From contig CP137874.1 of NCBI GenBank assembly GCA_034406715.1, forward strand, positions 248,001 through 312,000: 64,000 bases of DNA, given 5' to 3'. The notes under the pieces are model-generated. The model ran no database searches, had not been told where the DNA came from, and saw only the letters and a list, made by a program, of their open reading frames with translations. Every line of letters begins with the position of its first letter. The first letter of the stretch is position 1. The stretch comes from Rhodotorula mucilaginosa (lineage: Eukaryota > Basidiomycota > Microbotryomycetes > Sporidiobolales > Sporidiobolaceae). The position numbers were made by a program, and so were the translations under genes. Positions 11,563 through 22,183 of the stretch are shown here, piece by piece.

Positions 11563-12015
11563 AATTCGTCTACCTCGAGACGCATCCGGTGTATTTCTAT
11601 GTTGAACACTCGCAATCGGCAACAATGACTAGATCATTCGCAAACTTGAGCCCACCTCTCGATTCCGATCTTTGCCAATATACAGCTCCCGAAGCTGCGG
11701 AAGGCGAACGAAATCAACGTTCAACCGACGTCGTCCATTTTCAAGCTTTCCACGGCATGTCCGCGGAAAACTTCTTCACCGCATGATCGCGCTATACATC
11801 GTGCTCGATGCTCACCTTTCTAGTCAGTGCGGACACTCTCGAGCGCAAGTCGTAAGGCTCGACGCCGCGGTCCGATTCTGTCTTTTCAAAGGGTCTGAAG
11901 GGCGGCGCCAGAACACCTTTTCCTCGCCAGTATAGGAGAGGCCCGCCAAACTGCGTAGCCCGCCCTCGCCGTCAAGATTGTGTCTGCGCACTCACGACAG
12001 AATAACCGCACTTCT
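11563..12015. other. Intergenic 11.56-12.02 kb
   Basis: 3' flank of the glycosyltransferase and promoter of the next plus-strand gene. No coding signal that can be spliced in frame, and no repeat. Confidence 0.45.
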
Positions 12016-14391
12016 ATGCCTCTCTCCATGAGCATGGGCGCAAAAGCCTGGCAAGTCGCTTGGCGCCTGCCTGGTCGCCACATTTGCTGACGGATCTTTA
12101 CCCCGCTTGACAGGCACGCACCAGGCGTTAAAGTGCCAGGATCGACGCCGGTAAAGGTCAGTCTGCACGAGATGCTCACTGCTTGATCGTGCCTTTCGAG
12201 CACTCAACGTTAGCTTACACAGTCCGCTGACGTTCCAAAGCAGGAGAAGGAAGAGAACTCCCTAGCCAAGGCATTAGACGTGAGTAGTCATATAAACCTA
12301 GACAAGACATTGGCCGCGTGACTGAAGGCGAACAATACTTCATGCCCGCAGAAGGAAGCGAGCAAATTGGTCCGGCAAACGATCCGAGAGTCCGGCCGGC
12401 TCATTGCAGAAGAGCAGAAGGATCACTAGTACGTTACTAGTCGGCTCTTTCGCCAGCCATCGCAGACGTGTCGCTAACAAGAGTAAGACATGCGCAGCCT
12501 AGCGCGCCTCAAGGCCGATGTGGCAAAGCTCGAAGCGAAGCAGACCGCAAGCGTGCGTCGGTTTCATTCTCGCTCGTGTCTGTTCCGTATACAACCGCTG
12601 AATGTCGGAGCCTTTGCCCAGGCCGGCAGCAAGACTCTCGAAGAGAAGGCTGCGGCGAAAAAGGCGGATCCGCTGGAGAAGAGAAGGAAAGAACATGTAC
12701 GAGGCATTCTCTGTCGGACGGAGGGTCTGAGCAGTACTTCTGACGTTTGAATACTTCCAGGAGCGCGCCATGATGGAGAAAGCCGAGAGGAGAAGGTGCT
12801 CTCGCATTACTGCCACTTTTCCGTGTGCTGGCGGCAACTCACAAATTCGGTGGCGGCCCTTTTTTGCAGGCAAGAGCTCTTTGGGTACAGACCCACTTTC
12901 GACCGCACGCAATATGCCTCGCAAGCCAATCGCAAGCGGCTGGCGCCTCTCTCGTTATACGAAGATCCGGAATTTTGGTCACTCGAAGCGCCGGACCGCC
13001 ACCGACTCGAGCTTATGCCACCTGAAAAACGCCTGCACTATGGGTTCGGACCTTATCCAGCCGACGCAGCCCAAGATGCGACTCTTGAAGACAAGCTCCG
13101 GAGTTTCCAGTGTAGTAAGTCGTGTGTTTGAACGGGATCTTTTTGCCCGGGCTAGTCTGACCTGGATTGTCCCGACGCAGCCGCAGCGCCCTCGCGTGAG
13201 CCACACATGTTCAAACCCTCTTGACATGGAGCAACAGGACCGACTGACGAGATGTGCACTGTGCGCAGTGCCGGGTGCGCTACAAGTGTTTGAACGCATC
13301 GACAACGCTCGGGCCGTCCAACTGCCCGATCTAACCCAACTGGGCGAGGCCGACCTCCCAGCCGCGCAAGAGATCCTCGACGAAGCAGCGTTCGCGCTTC
13401 AGGATGAGTTGACCATGTTTGCGATCGAGCACTACGGCGCCAATGCCTTGCTCTCTTTCGCTATTGAGGGACCGTTGCCGGTCCAGGATGAGGAGTTGGT
13501 CGCGCAAGGCTATGTGCGTCGCGATGATCTTGTGCGCCCCTTTCCCCTTTCCCCGAGCTGACATCGTATTGCTCCTCCTCTCGGTAGCTGTACGAGCTCG
13601 CGGCGTCCGGAGTTCCAGCTTTGGTCCGCACAATCGCCGATCCTCCTCGCCATCCTTTCGCCACCAACGCAAAGTCAACGCTTGATCCGAGCCCGACATT
13701 GACGAGGACGGGAGGGCCACATCATGTTGACCTTGCAGACTCGCCGCTATTCGGTCATGTACCCCCGGCTCGCCCCGCGACTACTCCTCCGCCCCGAGAC
13801 CCTTACGCCGGCGGCTTTGATGCGCACTATTCCTCCCCCTTCCCCTCCCCGTACCAGCCTCGAGTCCCCATTTACCACCCACAGCCGCAATCACAGCACT
13901 ACCGTCTCTTCACCGATCCTCCTCCTCGCGCCGTCGCGCCGCCAACAACCCATCACGCCGTGCGTCCGTTTCTTCGCTCTCGAGCGGCCGCCGCCGCCGG
14001 CCCACCGATCCCGCCTGAAGTGTCAGGTCGACCATGGGGTGCGCAAATGTATGCCAAGCGCATGCGAGCGCTGCAAGAGGAGGAAGAGCGGGAAAGAGCC
14101 GTGCTTGCGAGGAGGACATCTTTCGCCAACCCGATGACTGCGACTGCCACGGGACCGGGCTTGTTCACCCCTCGACAACAACAGCAGCAACACTATCAGC
14201 AACATGCAACGTGGGCCCCGTGGACAAGCATGGATCCCGATCACGGTGGCGGCGGAGTCGGAGTCGAATTCGGAGCGAGCGGGCTGCCGCCAACAGCACC
14301 AGCCCGACCACCTACACCGATGGCGCCGGCACCGACTCCAGTCATGCTACCTTCCAGAGAAGACACTTGGCGAGGGGCACAGCCGTGGTAG
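12016..14391 (+). CDS. Unrecognised protein: coiled-coil N-terminus, proline-rich C-terminus
   Basis: I do not recognise this gene. The model starts at 12016 (MPLSMSMGAKAW), leaves exon 1 through a GC donor (intron 12051-12113, GCAAGT..GACAG), and passes exons at 12114-12156, 12223-12279 and 12352 onward. These give a charged coiled coil (KEASKLVRQTIRESGRLIAE, LARLKADVAKLEAKQ). A conserved-looking block follows (LAPLSLYEDPEFWSLEAPD, EKRLHYGFGPYP), then a 15-nt exon (13181-13195), then LGEADLPAAQEILDEAAF and LTMFAIEHYGANALLSF. The last 270 residues or so are low complexity (Pro, Gln, Ala, Gly) with one charged helix (YAKRMRALQEEEERERAV), ending in DTWRGAQPW. The start is the least certain part; the main exon at 13621-14391 is firm. 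No membrane segment or signal peptide. Confidence 0.55.
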
Positions 14392-14513
14392 CTTAGAAGG
14401 GGCATGAAGGCAATGCACGCGGTCTTGGCTCTCTCGAGGTCAATGCTATATCCCTACGTCTTCTATCTTTGAGCGTCCAAGCAGTGGCTCTGGCTCTGAG
14501 TTTGCGCCCCTAG

Positions 14514-14543
14514 CTATACGTACGCGCGCGCGCGAGCTCGCGA
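14514..14543. repeat. Alternating pyrimidine-purine tract (CG-rich)
   Basis: A run of alternating TA/CG steps lies in the gap between two plus-strand genes. Such tracts can adopt left-handed DNA in vitro; any function here is speculative. Confidence 0.5.
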
Positions 14544-14685
14544 ACCGGGGGGTCCGTGGACCTCCCGAGGCAAGCGACGTTGGAGAGTGCGATGTCGATA
14601 CTTCCTCTGGCTCTTCTCTACTTCTGACTTTATAAGAGACACTGTGCGCCCGCGTCACCACGGCTTGGACTAGTCTGCTGCTCAA

Positions 14686-16030
14686 ATGGCCGATCCTGGG
14701 CAGCATCGTACAGAGTCCTCGTCCGCCGCGGTATCCGCGCACGGGCCTCCCGCACGCTATACAAGGCGCCGACCCCGTCGGCCTCCTTCCTTCGACAACA
14801 CACGAGCTCTCGGACCGCACTACTATTGGTGGTACATGATCCTTCTCGGAAAAATATATCGACTCTGCACAGGCACTCCGGAACCCCTCTCCGGCTCAAG
14901 CCATGGCAACCTTGCGCCCTTGAAGCCTTGTCTGGACGCGTGGGAGAACGCACTCAAGGACTGGTTGTCAGAAGGCTGGATCACAAGGCTCAACGACACC
15001 CAGTTGGAGGCCATCTACGTCGTGCTCTATGATCTGACGATGCAGGTGTTTTGAGCTCAACGCACGTCGGAAGAGGGGTGATACATGCCAAGAAGCATTA
15101 GAGGCGGCGGTGCGTTTTCCTTCGACATCTCAGCATACGTTTTATGTGCTCATGAGATGCTTGCAAACAGCTGTCCCTGACTCCGGAGGTCTTGCACCAT
15201 TCCGCCAATCTGCAGCTCCATCCGGTAAAGCCCGTTGCCTCCTCGTCGCTTCCTTACTTCTACGGGATCTGTAAGCAAGTTCCTGAAGGTTGGGCTACTG
15301 ATTCACAATACATTGCTCCTGCATAGGCAAACCAGCTGCCCGACTTTTCCATTGAGCGGCGTTATGTTCCGGTATCGCTCCCGGATCCCTTTCCCCGAAG
15401 TCCAGTGGCGCGGCCTCTTGCGAGCAGTTTTGTAAAGCGGCTGTTGCGCACCCTTACTTCAAGCTGGCTACTGGGTACAGCACAAACCCACCTGACAGCA
15501 ATCCCAGCCATTGACGCATGGTGCGCTTCGATGGAGCGAGCCTTTCATGGCGAGTACCTCGAAGTGCTGAAGAAAAGATCGGAGGACTATGGCCGCCTGG
15601 CTTTCTTACGCCTTCCTTGTCGATTTGACCCTCTTCGATGTGGTCAAGCGAGCCATCGTAGCAGACAAGTCTGGGTCAATTGAGAGGGCTATCCAAGTGA
15701 TCATTCATGCACGTCTTTTCGCTCCTACCTCTCTCCACAAGTACACGCCAACTCTTTCTAAGGTTGCCATCCCAGCTGACCACACATGCATTGCTATAGG
15801 ATTGGACACGGGAAAAGATCAAGGAGGAGATTGTGGGTTCTTCATCACTGGGCGTGGTCCGCCGCGTGGAAATTGGGTTGTACACAACTAACATCTCAAC
15901 CGCACATGAAAGAACACGGAGGAGGAGCGCAAGCGCAGAGCACAGGATGGTCCTTCGGATGCTCACACCTCTTCACGTTCCCGAGCGGGGACTCCAGCCA
16001 CAACAGATCCGAATCATCTGATCAAAGATC
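14686..16030 (+). pseudogene. Decayed upstream copy of a tandem unknown gene pair
   Basis: The start is the ATG at 14686. The encoded sequence parallels the downstream gene at 16217-17821 block by block: HYYWWYMILLGKIYRLC against HSYYWWYRVLLSKIHRLC; LDAWENALKDWLS against LAVWESAHKQRLS; CQEALEAA against CQEAVETV; LSLTPEVLHHSANLQL against LLLTPEVLHDRAAVQL; LLRTLTSSWLLG against LLRTLTSTWLLG. Intron positions and phases also agree. This copy carries at least two frame disruptions relative to its partner: one extra T in the run at about 15051-15054 and one shift near 15600. One splice donor reads GTCTTT where the partner has GTACGT. It therefore looks like a gene losing function, unless these are sequencing errors. 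The end is where the similarity fades. Family unknown. Confidence 0.6.
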
Positions 16031-16216
16031 CAGTGCGTTGGAACTGTCAAAGTCCGCAAAGTATTCGCTCTTCGACGCCCCTCAAGAACCAACCCATAAG
16101 TGCAGCTAGAAGAGCTGCCTTCGACACTGTTTCCACTTGCGAACAGGCCTCAGCCTCACGAGCCCGGGAAATGGGTCCCTTCCCTGCCTCGAAGCGGGTC
16201 ATGCTCGCATTCTCCC

Positions 16217-17821
16217 ATGCGAGGGGATCAAGAACCGCTCGAGAGCATCTGTACCAGTAGTGGCCAAGGTCAAGCAAGGATTCGAGTGCGGTACATAAAG
16301 GCTGTTGATCTTGGCCACAGCTATTACTGGTGGTACAGGGTGCTCCTTAGCAAGATTCACCGACTCTGCACACAGAGTACGCAGCGAATAGGCCGCACGC
16401 ACACACTTGGCCCGGTGAAGGAGTGCCTTGCTGTGTGGGAATCAGCACACAAGCAGCGGCTATCGAAAAGATGGGTTGCAGGGCTCAGCGATGTTCAGCG
16501 GGAGGCCATCTATTCAGTGCTCTACGCGCTGGCCGAGGAGGTCTTTGAGCTTATTGCGCGCCGCAAGCAGGGAGAGACGTGCCAAGAGGCAGTCGAGACT
16601 GTGGTGGGTGACCCTTCCCTCTCTCTGAATGGCCACGTACAAGTGTGGCAACCTGATTGTTTGAACTCCACAGCTGCTCTTGACGCCCGAGGTTCTGCAC
16701 GACCGCGCAGCGGTGCAACTGGACCAGGTAATGTTATTGCACCTGGAGACTTGAGTCCCATGCCAGCCCTTTAGTACAACTGATCATTGAGCAGCTTGCA
16801 CGTCACATTCTTGTCCAAGCAAGATCTTCCTCCATTCGCCGCTGCGCTTCCATATCACCGGGTGCCGCTTCCGGAGCCCTTTCCGGCAGCTCTACTCACG
16901 CGGCCCCTCACAGTCTCCTCTGTACGCGACTTGCTACGCACCTTGACCTCTACCTGGTTACTGGGTGACGGCGGCAGATCGAGGAGGGAGAAAATCTCTC
17001 CGAGTCTCGAAGCATGGCGCAACTCACTGCTGGACACCTTTGACCAGCAGCAGCTTGAAGCCTTGAGAACAGCCCAAGAGGACTATGAGCCTATTGCGTT
17101 CCTGCACTTTTTCAAGCTCATCCTCTATGATGAGGTGAAGAAGGCCCTTGTCGCAACTGCCGGCGCGGGAGAGAAGGCTATCGACCAGTTCACTCACGTA
17201 CGTTTCTGCGCTCTCCATCGTGGCACACTAACTCTTTGGGTGTTCTCCTGACCACTTATGTACTGCTGTAGATCTGGAACCCTGAACGGATCAAGGCGTG
17301 GATTGTGAGTGCCTTCCTCTAAGCGTTTCAAGGAAAATCAGGGTATGCATACAGCTGAAACTTCCTCTAAGCAACAGAGTGACGAGGCCGAGAAGCGCAG
17401 ATACAGAGGGTTCCATGCCACCTTTGATGCTTACACCCCTTTGCATGGCCTGCGGGCCAGGACTCCGGAGGTGTGTTCGACTATCGATCCGGCACTTTTG
17501 CAAATGTACCAGCCGGCGTCCCAACAAGCCACACAGTACGAAGCCCAGCATGGAGATGCCGAGCTGCATCACCGGTTGGCGCCCCTAATTCAGTGGCACA
17601 ACCAGGAACGCTGGAAGGCGAACGCCCCCCAGCGGTCTCCGGTGGCACGGCAACACTCGCATTCTCCCCCGCCCCCGTCGCCCGGATTCATGCACTCGCT
17701 CGGATGGTTCAAGCCGCGAATTGCACGTCGTATCGCGGAAAGAGTCTACGGGACCACCTGGCGCGACTGGGAACGAGCGAGGGAGAGGTTGCACCTCCGG
17801 GGCAAAGATGGCGGTTTGTGA
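16217..17821 (+). CDS. Intact copy of a tandem unknown gene pair (YYWWY family)
   Basis: I do not recognise this family. The frame is open from the ATG at 16217 through GHSYYWWYRVLLSKIHRLCT, EAIYSVLYALAEEVFELIAR, LLLTPEVLHDRA, YHRVPLPEPFPAALLTRPL, LLRTLTSTWLLGDG, SLEAWRNSLLDTF, EDYEPIAFLHFFKLILYDEV, a small exon (IWNPERIKAWI, about 17273-17305) and a last exon with DEAEKRRYRGFHATFDAY and a basic C-terminus (WFKPRIARRIAERV) to TGA at 17819. Splice sites are GTGGGT, GTAATG, GTACGT and GTGAGT; the acceptor before QDLPPF ends in AAG rather than CAG and is the weakest. The protein looks soluble and helical. Two segments inside it resemble each other, suggesting a two-module build. The N-terminus differs from the upstream copy. 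Confidence 0.6.
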
Positions 17822-18289
17822 ATTGATTTGCATGGCGACTGTAGACTCCTGTACCCCCTTTTCTGTCCAAGCTTTTCAGCAAGTAAGAGCATTCTTCCTC
17901 TCTGAGAGCTCTCTCTGTGCAAACCGGGCTGGTTCAAGACGCAAAAATCCCAGGAAGAAGCAGAAGAGAAAAGAAAAAGGTATCGCGGCAAGCTCTCGCT
18001 TCATGCGAAAGGGACACGAAGCTACGAACCTGTACAAGTATAGTGTGATTCGTGAGGAAGGTACGATGAAGCACTCTAGCTCTCGCACAGGAAGTCCTTT
18101 GGCGGGCACTGTGGATCAAGCCGAGCTTGCTACATACAATGACACGATGAAGACAAAACGCGAGCATATGCATATGCCAAAGACAAGAAAGCTCAGAGGG
18201 GAAAATGACGAGGGCAGATGTCGGGGAACCACCGACGCGAGCGAGAAGGCGATGTGCATCAAGTCACTTTGCGCCTCGAGCAAAGTGGT
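17822..18289. other. Convergent intergenic region 17.82-18.29 kb
   Basis: Shared 3' region of the unknown gene (plus) and the short-chain dehydrogenase (minus). A plus-strand open frame runs through it but is Lys/Arg/Ser-rich, overlaps the upstream gene in another frame and has no domain. Confidence 0.45.
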
Positions 18290-19589
18290 CTATGCTGATA
18301 AGCCGCCGTCAACTGGTAGGACCGCTCCCTGTCGAATCAAATGAAGCGCATTGTGATTGTCAGTGAAGAGTCGGCGAGAAAGAACACGCCAGGGAATCAC
18401 CATCGCGACGAAGAAAGGAGAGATCTCCGGAAACTGACCGTGATGTACGACGCCTCTTGACTAAGCAAGAACGCAATCGCCCGCGCCACCTCCTCCGGTT
18501 GTCCATACCTCCGCATCGGTACCGCCTCCAGCACCGACGTCGCCTCGTCCCCGCCGAGCGAATCGAGCACGCTCTGCAAGTAAGGAGTCTCGATCGCCCC
18601 GGGCGCGACGACGTTGACGCGGACTTTTTCGGCGGCATATTCTTTGGCGAGGGAGCGGGAGAGGCCGAGGATGGCGTGTTTGGAGGCGCACTGTGTGCCG
18701 GACGCCGACCGCCCGGCAAGATTTTTTTGGAGAGAAGTTTGTCAGCTGAGTCGGTTGAATGGAGATGAAAAGGAAGGGGAGAAGGGAAGAGGGGCCCGCA
18801 CTTCTACGCTTAGTGATGCCGATCCCTGAAGACTCGTCGTACCTCCGACGTTGCTGCGCGAGTACAAAAAAACGATTCCTGGTCTCAGCTCTTTGCCACA
18901 GACTCACTCAAAGCAAACTCGGAGCTCGGAGAGAAGCGTGTCCGCTCGCGACCAGACCAGGGTGCACAGTCAACGCACACGATCGAGTAACCCCCCGTCG
19001 CTGTCGGCGGTTCGAGTTCCTGCTCGTGGGCGACGAGGTTCAAAAAGTGTTTGCAGAACGCGAACGTGCCGCGGGCGTTGACATCCATGGTGCGGGACCA
19101 GACATCCATCGTGACATTATGTGCCTCCGGGGTCGGTATATGGATCCCCGCCGAGTTGACGAGCCCGTCTATCCGTTTAAACGTGCGCTTGAACGAGCGC
19201 ATCAATTTCCCGACGGCTTCCTCGTCTGCGCAATCGAGGGTGGCAAAGACGACATCCGTCAAAGGGTAGCGCTCCCGGATCTCGGCGCAGACTGCGCGGC
19301 CTGCGTCCGAGTCGAGGTCGGTGAGGGCGAGGCGGGCGCCGCGTTCGGCGAGCAAGAGGGCGACGGCTCGACCGATCCCAGAGGCGGCGCCGCTGGCAGA
19401 GTGCATGGAGTGTCAATAGCTGTATATTGCATGCGTGGATCAGAGACTTGGAGCAACTGACGTGACTACGATGGCAGCGCCTGCGAACGGAGCAAGAGGT
19501 GGGGCCGAAGTGGCAGCGGCAGGAGCGGGCGCAGCAGGAGTCGCCGAGGGTGTTCCGGACCAGAAGGATTCGATCGCGCTCAGGGCCAT
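18290..19589 (-). CDS. Short-chain dehydrogenase/reductase, catalytic Tyr not found
   Basis: Rossmann-fold SDR. The ATG at 19589 precedes an Ala/Pro-rich leader, then the cofactor motif AIVVTGAASGIGRAVAL (intron inside the TG codons), ALTDLDSD, the NSAGIHIP motif, MDVNARGTFAFCKHF, then VNVGGTTSLQG, CASKHAILGLSRSLAKEYA, VRVNVVAPGAIETPY, MRRYGQPEEVARAIAFLLS and the family C-terminus ITGAVLPVDGGLSA. In the usual motif Y-x-A-S-K the Tyr should sit just before C-A-S-K. With the only frame-keeping splice I can find (GTAGAA donor near 18797, CACACAG acceptor near 18689) the residue there is Ser. The Lys is kept. Either the enzyme is altered or a splice site was missed. Substrate unknown. Confidence 0.8.
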
Positions 19590-19748
19590 CCCTCCACGTC
19601 TCGCCTGGCCAGGCTGTGCGTGACGGGAGAGAGTTCGAGGGATCAAGTGGAAGCGAGGACGTCCGTGCGCCTCCCCTCGAGCACACCAACATCTCGTCCT
19701 CCTTCACCGTCAGCCTCTCTCTGCCCTTGTACGTGTATAGCACGCACG
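19590..19748. promoter_or_regulatory. Divergent promoter, short-chain dehydrogenase / TPA1
   Basis: 159 bp between divergent start codons. No site recognised. Confidence 0.4.
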
Positions 19749-22003
19749 ATGGCAGGCCAGGAACCAGCGAGCAAGCGACAAAAAGTCGACCAGGAGTCGT
19801 CTGTGTTCCACCCGACGCTCTTTGATCCCTGCAACGTCGACGAGCTGCGCACCAAGCACGACGCTTCCTCGCCGTACAAGCACGCCGTCATCAACCAGCT
19901 CTTCGACCCCGAGTTTCTCAACAAGGCTCGCAAGGAGATCACAGAACAGCTCAGCTTCAGGGAAAAGGAAACCGACATCTGTGAGTCCCTTGCCTTTCCC
20001 TCGTTCTTTCCCGTCCTCCAGCTGACTTATGGACCGCCCCGCAGACAAGGCAAGCGCACTCCGAAGCTCGTAAGCCCGGTAGTGGTTAACCAACGCCCCC
20101 TCGGTCCACCCGCAGATCAACCAAACCGGCGACCTGTCCAACTTGTCCGGCCTCCCCGCCTCGGAACTCGCCCTCCTGCCCACCTTGCTCCAACTCCGCA
20201 ACGCCCTCTACGGTCCCGAGTTCCGTCACTTCCTCCAAAGAGTCACCGGATGTGGGCCCCTCAGCGGCAGCAAGACCGACATGTCGTGCGCCGAGTACAG
20301 TCAGGGCTGTTACCTCTTGAACCACGACGATGTCATCGGGACGAGGAGGATCAGCTTTATCCTCTACCTCGTCCTCGAAGAACCAGAGTGGAAACCCGAG
20401 GTCAGTCGCGCTTAGACCGTGCGAGCCTCCGCGTGCCCTTGTGGGGCAACTGACACCCTACCTGTGTGGCGCAGTGGGGCGGCGCGCTCGAACTGTATCC
20501 CGTCCTCGAAGCCGACGAACAAAACCCCGACCGACCCAACGTGCCCGTCGCCAAACCGTCAACCTCCATTCCGGTGCGCTTGACTCTTTCTTCCCCCTCG
20601 CCATTCAGCTCACAAGAAAATTCCCACGCCCCCCACAGCCCGCCTTTAACCAAATGGTCTTCTTCGAGGTCCAACCCGGTCACTCGTTCCACTCTGTCGA
20701 AGAGGTCGTCGTCGAAGGGGACAAGCAAAAAGGAGGAGTCGGCGCTCGAGTCAGCTTGAGCGGTTGGTTCCACAAACCGGTCGAGGGCGAAGAGGGTTAC
20801 GAAGGCAGTGAAGGGTTCCAACCCAAGAGCAGTCTGCAGCAACTCGTGAGCTTCTTTCTAGGCTTCCGGGGCGGCTCTATCTCTCCTCTGAGGATGTGCA
20901 GGGTTGACGTTGTTTCCTTCCCCCTCTCTCCACCGCAGTACGCGACGACTCTGTCGGCGCCGACGCCGTATCCCGAACTGCTTCCGCTCCCTTTACCGAC
21001 CATGCCCTCCCCCTCCGACCTCGACTCGCTCCGCCCGTTCCTCAACCCCGCCTACCTGACATCCAAGATCCTCACCCTCTTGCGCACCCAATTCATCGAG
21101 CAGTCGCACCTCGTCCTGGCCGATTTCCTCCACCCTTCGATCGCGACCGAGTTGGAGACGTTGATCCGCGCGAGGGACGCCGAGATGGAGAAGGGACCGA
21201 GGAGGGGGATGATGGTGAATGGGCAAAAGGTGGATCGGATCCCGCCTCATACGGCGGGCGAAAACGCCGAAACGGGTTGGCAAGTGGTCGGACCGCCTCA
21301 TCTGCAGCGGTACCTCGCCCTCTTGCCCTCTGCTCCTCCTTCGTCCGTCAACGCAGACGCAGAAGCAGACCGCCTTTCAACCCTCCTCCGTCAAATTCAC
21401 TCCCTGTTCACCTCCCCGGCCTTTGCCTCCCTCCTCGCAAGTCTCACCTCCCTCCTCCCCACCGCGTATACCACCTCGATCCGTCGCTTCCGTCCCGGAT
21501 TGGATTACACCCTCGCCCGCGGGGAAACCGCTTCCGATCCGGACGCGCAGGCGAAATTGGACGTCGGACTCGGGTTGACGCCCCGTTGTGAGGAGGAAAA
21601 GGATAGGGAAGTTTGGGAGGCGGGAGAGGCGGGGGGTTGGGATATCTGGTTGGCGAATGAGGAAGGCGGGGATGAGGCTACTTATGGTGGCGGTGGGGGC
21701 GACAAGAAGGCGATGGAGAACGGCATGGGCGCCGAGGGGGAGGAGCAGGAGCAGGAGGCGGCGACGGCGGCTGCGGCAGAGCAGGAGCAGCAACAAGAGG
21801 AGGAAGAGGACGACGACGGCCCGCTCCTCGCGCTCGAACCAGACTGGAACCGCCTGCACCTCGTCCTGCGCGACCCGGGCGTGCTCTCCTTTGTCAAATA
21901 CGTCTCGGCACGGGCACCCGCGAGTCGGTGGGACGTTGTCGGTGAATGGCAAGTGCAGGGGATCGAGGAGGAGGAGGAGGAAGGCGAGGAGGAGGCGCAG
22001 TAA
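19749..22003 (+). CDS. TPA1: Prolyl 3,4-dihydroxylase TPA1/Ofd1 (2-oxoglutarate/Fe oxygenase)
   Basis: Nuclear/cytosolic 2-oxoglutarate and Fe(II)-dependent oxygenase. In yeasts it hydroxylates a proline of ribosomal protein uS12 and affects translation termination; S. pombe Ofd1 also controls the sterol regulator Sre1 by oxygen. A basic nuclear-type start (SKRQKVDQ) leads to HAVINQLFDPEFLNKARKEI, KETDIYKINQTGDLSNLSGL, the metal motif LLNHDDVIGTRRISF (H-x-D), WGGALELYPV, FFEVQPGHSFHSVEEV (second His) and RVSLSGWFHKP (2-oxoglutarate Arg). The second domain typical of TPA1 follows, then an acidic tail with a Glu/Gln run. YK of DIYKINQTG comes from a 5-nt exon (20045-20049) followed by a GC-AG intron (20050-20115); GT alternatives shift frame or hit a stop. 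Confidence 0.92.
20045..20049 (+). other. 5-nt microexon of TPA1
   Basis: The sequence ACAAG is bordered by CCCCGCAG upstream and GCAAGC downstream. With the T before it, it completes TAC AAG (Tyr-Lys) and leaves phase 0 for ATC AAC CAA ACC GGC, giving the conserved DIYKINQTGDL. See the related finding. Confidence 0.75.
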
Positions 22004-22183
22004 GGGGGGGCTGGAAACTGCTCTTCGAAATAATTCAAAAGATGGGATCGCCGAGACAATAAAGCCTCACATGTAGTGGAAACAGGTTGTCTATTATTCA
22101 CATGCGCGCCTTCCCAACAACTTGCAACTACTCCGTCGGAGAAGTTCAGGCGCATCCAGCTGCCCCTGACCCCCCCTCAAAAG

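Noticed and set aside
13228-13561. Separate gene starting at the ATG at 13228
   Set aside because: A 15-nt exon with canonical borders joins the flanking exons in frame, and no spacer would exist between two such genes.
17721-18344. Plus-strand frame downstream of the unknown gene pair
   Set aside because: Starts inside the preceding gene in another frame, Lys/Arg/Ser-rich, no domain, no splice support.
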